This document shows positions 1 to 12,200 of a DNA stretch of 64,000 bases, piece after piece. The notes beneath the pieces were generated by a model. That model did no database searches. It saw nothing but the letters and a program-made list of their open reading frames with translations, and was not told the DNA's origin. The position numbers and the translations under genes are program-made. Numbering within the stretch: the first letter of the stretch is position 1; every line of letters starts with the position of its first letter. This DNA comes from Myrica gale (lineage: Eukaryota > Streptophyta > Magnoliopsida > Fagales > Myricaceae): NCBI GenBank assembly GCA_963930655.1, contig OZ005612.1, positions 7,569,001-7,633,000 on the forward strand, written 5' to 3'.

Positions 1-223
1 TTTTCTAGGCAAATTCTTCATAGTCCACTTAAAACAATATAACAAGAGACAGGAAGAAAGAAAATATGGCATTCAGCTGACAGAACCAATGCCTGGCATT
101 AACATATTACACAGACAAAAGAGATCCCAGCCCCATTAGTGAAAAAATTGTGCAGAAAGAAATTTACAATACCAAGGAATTCTATTGGATTCAATACAGA
201 GAAATATTATTAGGTAAATATAC

Positions 224-3200
224 CTCATCAAGTCGCTTTGCACAATAAGCATTATAATGATCAAATGCCTCATCATCCTTGGGGAGTAAATGTGCATATC
301 TGGAAAACAGACATAAATATCATCAGAAAAAAAACAACAGCCGAATCAGAATAGCAATTCAAGTTGGGGTGCTACATTCGTGGGACATGTCACATATGCT
401 CTTTTATTTGTCTGTTGCTTTGTCCCCCTAATTGTTTTAAGGACAAAGGGCGGGGAAATTTCCGGAGTGGGTCTTAGATATGGTTTCCTCTATTGGCCAT
501 TTGGTTGGGGTGTCGTGTGACCGTCACGAGAAGGAGCTGAGGAATCTCTTTGCTGCGTTGGAGAGAGAGAGGGTGCAACTTAGTTCAAAAAAGTCCAGAA
601 AGTCAGGGGGCAAGATGCAAAGAGAGTTGCAGGGTTTGAACTCTTCGGTTAACTATGAAGGGTCTTCTTCGATCGCTCGGAAGACTAAGGACAAAGGGCG
701 GGCATTGTCTTTGCTTAAAGGCTGCCAAGAATCTTGAGCAGGTCTGTTAGGGGGTTGAAAATAACGCACAGTATTGTAGGGTGGGGAATCTTTCGAGGGT
801 GGGGTGGATGCCCTAGTTGGGCTCCTAGGGCTTTGTTTGGGCGGTTGTGGGGAGGTCGGTTTTGATCTAATGCTCGGTTCTTCACGGGAAGAAAAGAATG
901 TAATAAATCATCTCAATGGCTATACCCAAGGGTTCATCTTTGAATCAGGTTCTTACAATTAGATACATCACTATGCTGGTGAACCAATATCCCACTCGTT
1001 TGTTTTCAAGGTTCTTGGAGAAGTTGACAAAGCAACTGTATAGAAGGCACCATGCGTGACTCTTCATCGTCATTTCAATCACATCCGCAGCTGCTCAAGG
1101 ACATAACTTGCACCAATGCTAGGCTCCAGCTCAATTGAAATACAACCAGCTTTAATAGCTACTTCTTTTATGTAAATATGTAGGTTTATTTCTTTAACAG
1201 ACAAGGACAAATGCCACTCAATCTTTTCTTCTCACATCAGTAGGCAAGATACGAAAAGTTATTCAACTATTGTATGGAATTATTCACAACTATAGCATAG
1301 CTAAATTTGGTTCACACAGACAGACTAAAGAGATTATAGCATCTGCTAATACTCAGTAGATGGGCTTCCATATCCACCAAGCACTAGTTTAGCAAACTAC
1401 ATTATTGCCACAGCAGTAAATACATGATACCAAATGAAATAGGATTTTTTTGATAAGTAAGTCAATTTTATTGAAAGAAGACGAATAGAAGTAACAGTAC
1501 AAAGGACTATACTGAAATTTTTATGTCATACACGCGAGAAAACTAATGAAATCTAAAAACTCCAAAAAGGGAGAGCCCAACATGGCACTCGCCCACAAGA
1601 ACAAAGACTGCAAAAAACTGCCCCTCAAACTCTCCATGGACAAAGTCACACCCTCAAAACATCTCTCATTTCTCGCTTGCCATAAAATCCACCAAATACA
1701 AGTAGGGATCATTTTCCAAATAGCTAAGGCCCGAGGGTCTTTAAAGTCCCTATTCCAGCACAACAACACATCAGCAATCCTCCTAGGCATCACCCTATCA
1801 TAAGCCAATATAGAGAGCACTAAGGACCACAATTCCCTAGCAACAAAACAGTGCAGCAGAATGTGCTCAACGGACTCCCCCAGCACATTTGCAAAGATAA
1901 CACCAATCAAGCAGGTACACTCCCCTCCTTCGTAAGTTGTCAGTAGTAAGGATGCTTCCATGGGTGGCTTCCCAAACAAAGAACGACGCCCTAGGCGGGG
2001 CTAAAGACCTCCAAATCTGTCTCCAAGGGAAGCTCCCATCGGGATCCCCAACAAGACACGAATACCAAGAAGTCACCGAGAAAACACCACTCTTAGATCT
2101 CACCCATCTCATCTTGTCTTCAGCCCGAGTCTTTAATACTTTAGAATAAAGTAAAGAGAAGAGCGCAGAAAACTCCTCTAACTCCCAATCATTTGCCCCC
2201 CTAACAAACTGAATATTCCACGAAGCATTCCCGGAAACCCTCTCCAAGCAGTCCGCAACCAAAGCATTCTTATTGCAGGCGAGAGAAAACAATAGAGGAT
2301 ATATATCCTTTAAGGGTCGCTCACCGCACCAACGATCCATCCAGAAACGAACTCTCATTCCATTTCCTACTTCAAAATGGATGTTCTCAGCAAAGGACTC
2401 ACATCCTTTACTAATGTTCTTCCAGAGACCAACACCATAAGAGCCATTACAAACCAGAGTGTGCCACCCACCCAAAACACAACCATATTTTTCCATAATA
2501 ACAATTCTCCACAACTATCACGCTCGACCCCAAACCGCCAAAGCCATTTTCCAAGAAGGGCCCTATTAAACAAAACAAGCCTTCTCAAACCCAACCCACC
2601 ACTACTAATACGAGAACACACTTTCTCCCACTTCACAAGATGAAATTTCTGCACGCTATCATCACTTCCCCATAAAAAAATCCCTCTGAATCTTCTCTAG
2701 CCTAGTAGCCACCGCAACAGGAATAGGAAAGAGAGACAAAAAGTAAGTGGGGAGAAAGATAGAGTAGACTTGATCAACGTGATTCTACCACCCTCGGCGA
2801 GATAACACCGTTTCCACCTCGCCAACCGTCGCTCCGTCCTTTCGATAATATCACTCCAGATGCAAGAACATTTGAAAGGTGCCCCTAAGGGAAGATCCAG
2901 ATAAGTGATAGGCAAAGAAGCAACCCAGCAGCCCAAAATAGAAGCCAAAGCACGCAAATTAACTACGGTACCTATAGGGATGGCTTTAGACTTGGAAAGA
3001 TTAATCTTCAAACCCGACACTGCCTCAAAACAAAGTAGAAGACAGCGCAGATGTCGAAATTGGCCCTCATCAGCCCCACAAAGAATGAGAGTGTCATCTG
3101 CAAATAATAAATGAGATATGCTCACCTCACCTCTACCACCAATCCCCACATCGAAGCCTTCAATGGAACCATGGTCGACCAACATCTGCATCATCCTACT

Positions 3201-6200
3201 GAAAGCTTCCATGACAATAACGAACAACAAAGGTGAAAGGAGATCACCCTGACGCAACCCACGAGACCCACCGAAAAAACCATGAGGAGATCCGTTCACA
3301 ACCACCGAATATTTTACCGTGGAAATGCAGAACTCGATCCATCTACACCACCTATCCCCAAATCCACACCTCCTCAAGAGGTATAAAAGGAACCTCCAAT
3401 TCACGTGGTCATAGGCCTTGTGAACATCCAACTTGCATAACATACCCGGGATATGAGAACGCATCCTGGAGTCCAAGCACTCATTAGCTATGAGGACGGA
3501 ATCCAAAATCTGTCTCCCTTTCACAAACGCATTCTGAGAGGGCGAGATGATACCACCAAAAACCACCTTCAGCCTATTCACCAGCACCTTAGCCAAAATT
3601 TTGTAAACCCCACCCACTAGGCTAATAGGGCGAAAGTCCTTCAATTCGACCGCGCCCACTTTCTTGGGAATCAACACGATGAAGGTTGCATTGAGGCTTT
3701 TAACAAACTTCTCATGTTGCGCAAACTTATTAAATGTAGAGAGTACATCACCCTTGATCACCTCCCAACAAGATTGGAAAAACGCAAGGGTAAAGTGCCA
3801 CCTGAAGCACCCACCGCCTCCAAACTACACCACCTAACATGCTGCCCCCCCCCCCACAAACTCCTAATGGTAGCCCTCGTCACCTCCGACAACTTAGTCT
3901 CTTGGAGGCACACCACATCCGGTTTCCACCCCCTCAATAAATTCCTCACATTATTGCGCTTCACCCTATCATTCAACCCCCGAACATTCCAACACAAAAT
4001 TTTGAGCTTCATTTAGACTTACATTGGTCCCTCCCATCCTTTCTATTTTTTCTCGACACAGGGGTCTTCCCTTCATAGTTAACAGCAGAGCTCAACCCCT
4101 TCAATTCTCGTTGGAGTTTACTCCCCGTCTTACAAGGTGTCTTAGGACACCAGTTTCCCCGCTCCATCTCCAAAGCTGCAAATAAGGCCTCCAAGTCCGC
4201 CTCATGACCTTCACAAGACAAACCAACCAAATGCCTAAAAGAGGTCACCATATCCAGCACCCAGCCTGAAGAATCAAGACTGGCAGAACAGTCCTTCCTT
4301 ACTCTCGGAATAGTGCACACTGCTAGAGGATCCACTTCCACAATTTGATTACCGGAAGGAACACACACCAGCTCCCCAATATGACTACAAAATGGCTGAC
4401 AAGAGCTCTCCCCACCTCAAAATCAACTAGGGGAATCCCAGAAAGATCCCCTAGCCCGGCCCGATTCCCCTCACCCTCCCGACCTGCCTCATCCAGAAGA
4501 CAAATGGCCCCATCGATGACAACAGGAGCCTCTCCCTCTGAAACCCCACTCTGAGTTGTCCCTGGCTGATTGCCGGCATAGTCTGGCTCCGAAAAAAGCT
4601 TGCCCGGCGACTCCTGCAAGCCCAGCGAGGATCGGACCAAAACAGGACCGTGAAGAGACTTCAGATCTATCGCTGGTACGTCGTCGGAAACTTCCCCCAC
4701 CACCACAGACGACGTCGCCTGTGGCTCCACTACCAGCACCAATGGGTGGTGGTCAACACCCGAGAGCCACCTAGCCGGAGAAGGTCGGCGAAAGAGGTGG
4801 CTTCAGCGACAGTACTCGGGTCAGCAGAACCCAGCCCATTCGAGCTGGGTTTTGGGCGAAAGGGAGATCCAGATCCCCCCGGCCCAGCTTCCCACAGCTT
4901 AGCCCCTTTGACCAACCCAGGCCCAGGCCCAAGCCCAAATGACCCCTCCTCCCTGTCTTCCGAAGAAAAGACTGTCTCTTTCCCTTCAATAAAATAGGCG
5001 CCTATCTCCTTCCGAACCCCTGACAATCTGAACACTTCAATCCCACTCCCTTTTTGTCCAGAGCCCCTAAAAGGCAATCTAGCTCCCTTCTCAAAGCCTC
5101 TAGCCTGTTACGCACATGCATCGGGCAAAGACTCACGGCGGCCCCTTTTACATTGGGAAAAGGATTATTAGCCTCCAACGAAGCATGCAACCTCGTCTTC
5201 TGGGCACACAAAATGATTTCGCCCCTGCCAGCTGAAACGTCCCTCCCCACAGGCCCTGACGTGACCACACCTGCGTAGGAGACTCCGGCTCTCTGCCTGG
5301 CATCCCCAGCCATGTTCCTCCCTGGTCTGACGTGTCCAAGGTATTCCACTACCTCCTGAAAACACTCAGCCATGGAAGTCCAACCAGCACCATATCTTCC
5401 TTCCGGAATCATCACCACTCCTTTCTTGCGACCATCACCATATTCAACAATGGCGACATATCTGCCAGCATTGTTTGCACATCTTTGAGCTAAGAAAGCG
5501 CGAGAGCCTTCATTAAACTTCATGGCGAAGTCTTGATCAGCAGCAACCTCCGCGAGCTTCCCGACTAAATTCACCAACCAAACTGCCCCGTATCTACCCA
5601 AAAAAAATCAAACTAAGGGACTTTTGACTCCATTCTGTAAACTTAATCACTCCTCTCCCGCCAATCGACACCTGAAAATCCTTAACTTCTACTCTAAAAC
5701 TTCGGGAGAAACCCATGAGTCACTTCATGCACCCTGAATCAGAAAACATTACATTTTACCAAGTACATATTGCAAGCGTTCAAATTCCATTGCAATAGAA
5801 ACCACGATACCAGGCATCTAACTTTTGATTCAAAGCCTCAGTAAGTATTACAGTTTTTACCAGAGAGATAATGCAACAGTACAGTTAGATTCCTACACAC
5901 AGCAACACTCAAAAAGCCATCTTCACATAGGGCTAATCATAACCACTGCACGCCCCATCTAATAATATACCCTCAATTAAAAAGGCAATCCACTCAGCCA
6001 CCTCCAAAAATTGAACTCCGGGAAACCCTAATTATGCAGACCACATGTAAGATAAGAGCAAGAATACCCATTGGAATGCAGATTTAGATGTTAAAGATCA
6101 ACTTGAGCGAATGAAAATTGAAGATTCACTATATTTATTGACTAGAAAGTGTGCACAAACCACTCACATGCTATCAAGATCAATAAACTCTTCCTTCACC

Positions 6201-9200
6201 AGCAAAGCTGTAAGCTTATACAAGCCAAACGGTACAGCACTATTTACTTCCATACGCTGATAATATTGGAATTTGAACCCAAGAATCTGTGAAGCATGAG
6301 ACTGCAAAGAAAATAAAAGTACTAGTAAAATAAGGGTTTATTCGTTTATTGCAATGTAACATTTATATCAGTCCACCCAAAATATAACCATACCTTGGGG
6401 AAAATTGGAATCAGTTCCAGAAAGATCTTGTTATCTGGCTGAATTTCAAAACACTCCAGTACCTGAACAAGCAGAAGCATTGAAACCCATAGATGAATCT
6501 CCTACCATCACAACAAAACTTGAAAAGTTGGAAGAACAATTATATAGCAGGAAACAAAAGGCTAAACAGTGGAAACGTACGATATCAAACGCGCGATTGG
6601 GATCAAGATCGAAATGTCCAATTAATGACTGCAGCCATAGTAATCAGAAAGATTTAGATACAAAAAAGAAAAAAGAGGGATAATTTTGAAGGTAAAGTCA
6701 AAAACCTTAATAATCCCTATTGTTGCCGCGGATACATTTTGAGTTGGAGCATCAGAGTCACGGCAAAGAAGGGTAACCTACAGATGCCAAAGATAGTAAA
6801 TGATGCTCAATATAGCGGAAAAATAAGAATGAGATAGAGAAATCAAGAAATAATAGAGAAGAATAAAGCCGAGGGGGAAAGCATCACATATGAGTGCAAA
6901 GGCAGCTGCCAATAAACATTATAATCTCAGTCTAATTTTTGTTGTTGATAAGTATTGGCAATTTTATTGAAAGAAAAGGGGAATAGAAGAAACAGTACAA
7001 AGGACTATACTGAAGCCCCCTAGCCCATACAAGCTAGAAAATTAAGGAAATCCATAAAATCAAAAAGGGAGAGCCCAACACCGCATTCGCCCACAAAAAC
7101 AAGAACTGCAAAATGTTACCCCTCAAACACTCCAAGGACACAGCCACACCCTCAAAGCATCTCTCATTTCTCTCTATCCGCCGCAATCTGGACAACTAAG
7201 ACCCAAAACAACTGAACCCGCCTCACACATCAAACTCAAAGACCGGAAGAGTCGGTCTAACTTCTCCTTAAGACTCAAAAGTCTCGCGCGAAAATGCAAA
7301 GAACAGAGATTCGCATCCTGACTGACAACAGCCGAATGCGCATTAAAAGCATCCTCGTGGAAACTGTCAGCCTCGAAAACAACGGTCTGCACCTGCTTGT
7401 CCCCATGCGTGTGAAAAGAGCGTCAGCGAAGGAGGCGCCATTGCTTCTCCCCGCCTCACCCTTGGAAAAACGACCCTACCTAGAAGAGTCGAGGAAAGCG
7501 ACAACGGCCTGGAAACATCCGGCCAGCAAATGCCAACCACGCCCACCAACACCCTTTGGGACCATAATCGAACCTCTGCGACATCCCTCCCCATACGCAA
7601 TAATAGCGACGTAACGCCCTGCCTTATTCCCGCATCGCTGAGCCAGAAACGCTCTGGAGGCTTCGTTGAACTTCAGTGCAAAAGGCCGATCGGCATCAGC
7701 CACCAACAATTTGCCGACCAAGTTAACCACCCAAATTGCACCAAACCTCCCTAATGAAATCGTGTTGTATTTCTTCCGACTCCATTCAGACAACGTAATC
7801 ATTTCCCCATCGCTAACAGTGACTTGGAACTCTTTGGCTCGACTCTAAAACACCATGAGAACCTCATCGGAAAACAAAACCACAAACCGAGAGCTGGACT
7901 CCGGTCCTAGTCTACATTTTAAAAGCTATCAGCTCAGAACAGCATCACTACATGTTCATTGCTGATCTCGGCCACAAAGTTGCTGTTTGAGTTGTTTCTT
8001 GCTTGCAGTTTTGGATTTGTTCGGTAGGGTGTGGTTAGTACATGGCGGATGTTAGTGAAGATATTGTTGTAATTTGACAAGAGATAGAACATTCACTGCA
8101 TCAGCATTAGGTGTTGGAATAATGGACTATGATGAGCGAACAACTAAAACTATGCAAATCATAACCACGAAGTCAAATATGGAATCAGTGAACAATACAA
8201 TTTTCGTATATTCCACCAATTTCGTAGTTCTATCATTCCTTTTTTCCCTCAAAGAAAGGAACACTGTTAGTGATCAATCTCCAAATTGCCAAAGCATGAG
8301 GTCTTTAAAATTCCTTCTCCAACAAAGCAAAACATCAGCCACCCTCCTAAGCATCACCCAATCGTAATCCAATATAGAGAGCACAAGAGACCACAACTCT
8401 CTAGCAACAGAGCAATGGAGCAAAATGTGCTCTATAGATTCCCCATTGCATATGCAAAGGTAGCACCATTCAAGCAAACATACTCCCCTCCTCAAGTTAT
8501 CAACGGTCAGGATTCTTCCGTGAGTAGCTTCCTAAACAAAGAAGGACACTCTAGGCAAGGCTAAAGTCCTCAAAATCTATTTTTCTCCGAGATTTCACCA
8601 TTCTTGGAACCCACCCATCTAATCTTGTATTCAACCCAACCCCTCAGAACCTTGGAATAAAGTAAGGTGAAGAGCGCTGAAAACTCATTCAACTTCCAAT
8701 CGTTAGCCATCCTGACAAACTGAATATTCCACGAACCATTGCCGGATCCCCCTTCCAAACAGTCCGCTACTCAGTCTAAATAATTTAAGATTCTCACAAA
8801 CCTTAAATAAAGAACAAAAGGTCTTAAGAAAACCCTAAAAGCCCTTGGGCAAAAGCCTAATAAAACATAATAACTACCAATCTATCAAAATATCAAAATA
8901 TAAACCACAACAAAATAAAGTAGAGCAATTTATTTAAATGTCCCCATTAGTAAATACCGAGAAATAGAGAAATACTGCACCTGTGAAAACTAACGCCAAA
9001 CTCTGACCAAAATGAATAGAAAAATTAACAGAATACAAAATTAAAATGGACTCCTGATAATTTTAGCATAGTGTTCTTCTACTCTGCAATCACAACCAAT
9101 ACGTCCCCCATCAGCAGCTTATATGGGACTTAAAAACAGAAGCAACACACACTAAGAAAATCATTATTCCGCTTAATGTTTGAATTACTTCTCCAAAGCT

Positions 9201-12200
9201 TTGGAGGAGTAATTTAAGAACCTGCCTCCGCCAACCCACCCCAAATTGTTACATGCTTACACCCTCGAGTTGTGCATGTCTATCCAAATTTAAGCACAAA
9301 ACCATAATCCTGAATGTATAAAAGGCCAAGTTCAACTGATTATTTTTAAGCAAATAAATCAACAAAGGATCTATAAATCAAAACTTGCATGAGGGGAACT
9401 GAAGATGAATTTCAATCGAAATGAAAATGCTCATCAAAGATAATTAAAATCATGAGAAAACAAAGATATGACAAATAATGTAAGCTGATTCTACTGTAAG
9501 AGATCATACCAGTTTGGCATAGCCCTCACTTTCTTCTCGAAGAAGATTAAATTTTGTTTGCTGATAAAGAAGACGAGTATTTACTCTGACCTGAATCAAC
9601 AGCACAAATATGTCAATTAAGAATGGGGTTGCCTTCTTTACTCATAGGTCATCACCGCACGGAATAAGCAGACATGCCAGTTATCGGTTTTGGTGGCTCA
9701 TATTGTTATTATACACAACAGCATAACATTGGAAAAGATTATCTGACTTAAATTTTTTATTTACTACCTCGGATTTTCCCTTCCCCTTCTAATCAATTAA
9801 GTGCATTGGTTAGAAGGGGATGATCAAGTGGGCTGCAGATATCTTCCTCACCAGGATAAACAATACAAAGGGGAAAGGATGATGCCACTCGACCCAACAC
9901 ACTAACAAAATGAAGTCTATTAGCCTAACTGTAGGAAGCTGAATTTCTATACATTTTGTGATAACAAAGGCTATAAAGAAATATCATCTCAACTTTCTAC
10001 AATGCACTTTTACGGGACATTCAAAAAGGGAAATTCTGATTAGTTCCGTGGTACAGAGAAATAACTCAAGGTTCACCAGATTATCCAAAACATCATTGGT
10101 GAAAGCATACCTCGTACATCAACTGCTTACATTAAGTTGCTCAGCTAGAGAGTGGATAAATGGTCAAAATATGTTTTCACTCCCTTAACTATGTGTGCAA
10201 TTTCAATTTCCTCTCCAAATTATCAATTTTTTAATAGTCCTTGAACTTTAGGAACATCCCATTATTCTGATAACCACTAATATGACATACCTTTTTTTTC
10301 CACATATGTTCTTATAATGTGAGGCAGCGCACAAAATCACAAATTTTATGTTTACAAAACTGTAAACTAAATAGAAAACATAGTGATTTTACATTGTGAA
10401 ACCAGCATTTGAATTAACAGCCATATTAGCAGCATACATATTAATAAAGCAACACAAGCCTCATATTGGAATATGTTTAAACCTTAAAGAACTAAATTGA
10501 AACAACTGAAAATCAAAGAGCAAATACGACTGCAATAATCACAAAACATAAGTACAATTTTCACTACTTAACATTTTGTAGCACTGCACAATAAACAATG
10601 TTGCTCCGTGACTATGACCTTCTTACCTCTTTGTTCTTCAACTCCTGAGCTTTTATCTTGATCATTTCAGCCTCCCATAGAAATTCTTCCTGCAACAGGT
10701 TAATATATTCTAGTTTTTTACTTCTTTCTCAAAGGGTAAAGCATTCATAGAGGTCAAAAAGCAACAAACATATAAGAAACAAGAAGAAACCAAAATTCAA
10801 AATTATATTCTAATAATAATCATCACCACCTCAGAACGCTCGTGGAAAAGCCTCAGAGGAACCAGTTCAGAGTCCACCAGCCATTTTGCCTAAGAAGAAA
10901 AAGAATGAAAACAGAATAAAAACAAAGCAAAAAAATATTTATACATATGAATCATAGAGAAAGTGAAAACAAGACAACGTAAATTATACGTCTTCCATAT
11001 CAACAAATAATCAATTACTCAGAAGCAACATGTTCATAAAACAATGTGTGTGGAAGGATGGAAAGGAGAGGGAATGGGAAGCCAACAGGACCCTACTCAT
11101 TCATAGGATATATAAGAGCAAAGGAGAGGGACAAGAGCACAGATAAGATTCCCCTTTGGGTAACAAAAAATCTAATCCACCAAAAGGTAGACAAAACTTG
11201 AGAAACCAAAAGGGGATTGCATTAGAGATTTTCAAATGCTTTCCCACACTCTATAGCATTACAACCAGTGTATAGACCACGATATTTGATTCGCCAAATA
11301 CACTATTATTGTTTACCCTTTCATATGTATGGAGCAGCCCAATCTTTGTTTTTCAGTTTCTCTATAATATCCAAGGTTATATCCCTTCTCCATTTCCGTA
11401 CTCTATCTTTTCCCTCCACCCTACCAAACACAAATATCGATAAAAACCTCCTTCCTTCACCTTTCCTCTCTTTACTCTTACCCCTTCCAATTTTTAAACC
11501 TTCCAATCAGACGTAGTGCAACACCAATTTTGCACTAACTTTTTGTTTACTTTTGCATCAAAAATCAAATAGAGTATAGAGAAACTAGGTGCACTAGCAT
11601 TTATTACAGTTCTAAAAGCGTTGTGCTTTGGCAAGTGAACTACTTTTGTAAGAAAGGAGTATATGAGTTAGACAACTTGCAGAAAACCTATTCGTCAAGC
11701 ATAATGGTGATGCCAAATAAATAATACATGAATGACAATAAAACATAGAACACATCAGAATGAGACGCAGAATGAGCACGTTCAACAGAAATATCACAAA
11801 GCAAGGATAATTTCTAAGGCTCAAACCAGGTATTCTACCTTAGGAGATACTTCAAAAATTAGAAAACTACACAGAAATTCCTTCACTTGTGCTTACCAGT
11901 TTTGTGAGACGAGAACGACATTCTCCAGGCATTGCAAGCTGCAGAGAAGTAAATCAATGCACGTAAGAATAATTTTGTACCCTAGCTTAAAATACATAAA
12001 ATAGCCGGTCCCTAGTTAAACAAATAAAACCAAGCCAAACAGCAATATTTCTTGTAATGATGCTATAGCCTATAACCTTATAGGCGAAAAGAGACAACAC
12101 AAAAATGTCAAAACAGTGAAACAGAAGCTTTGACAACGAAGATCAGAAGTTCAAACAACCTGCCTAGTAAATTTTTTCCCTAATCCATTTGACTCATCGT

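Larger units (their letters stand above)
1446..5710 (-). mobile_element. L1-type LINE, internally deleted, in THO2 intron 10
   Basis: A non-LTR retrotransposon in the same direction as THO2. Its 3' end is at 1446, next to a short T run on the plus strand. Parts in element order: ORF1 (about 5601-4009), the first ~75 residues of an apurinic endonuclease (4012-3790), reverse transcriptase (3790-2697), thumb region (2654-2367) and the zinc-binding RNase-H-like tail (2514-1521). Most of the endonuclease and the start of the RT are missing: the text goes from ASGGTL straight to [13 protein letters not shown] at about 3790, with a change of frame. Several further frameshifts split ORF1 and ORF2. 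A full plant LINE is 6-7 kb, so about 2 kb is gone. No clear target duplication was found. Confidence 0.88.
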
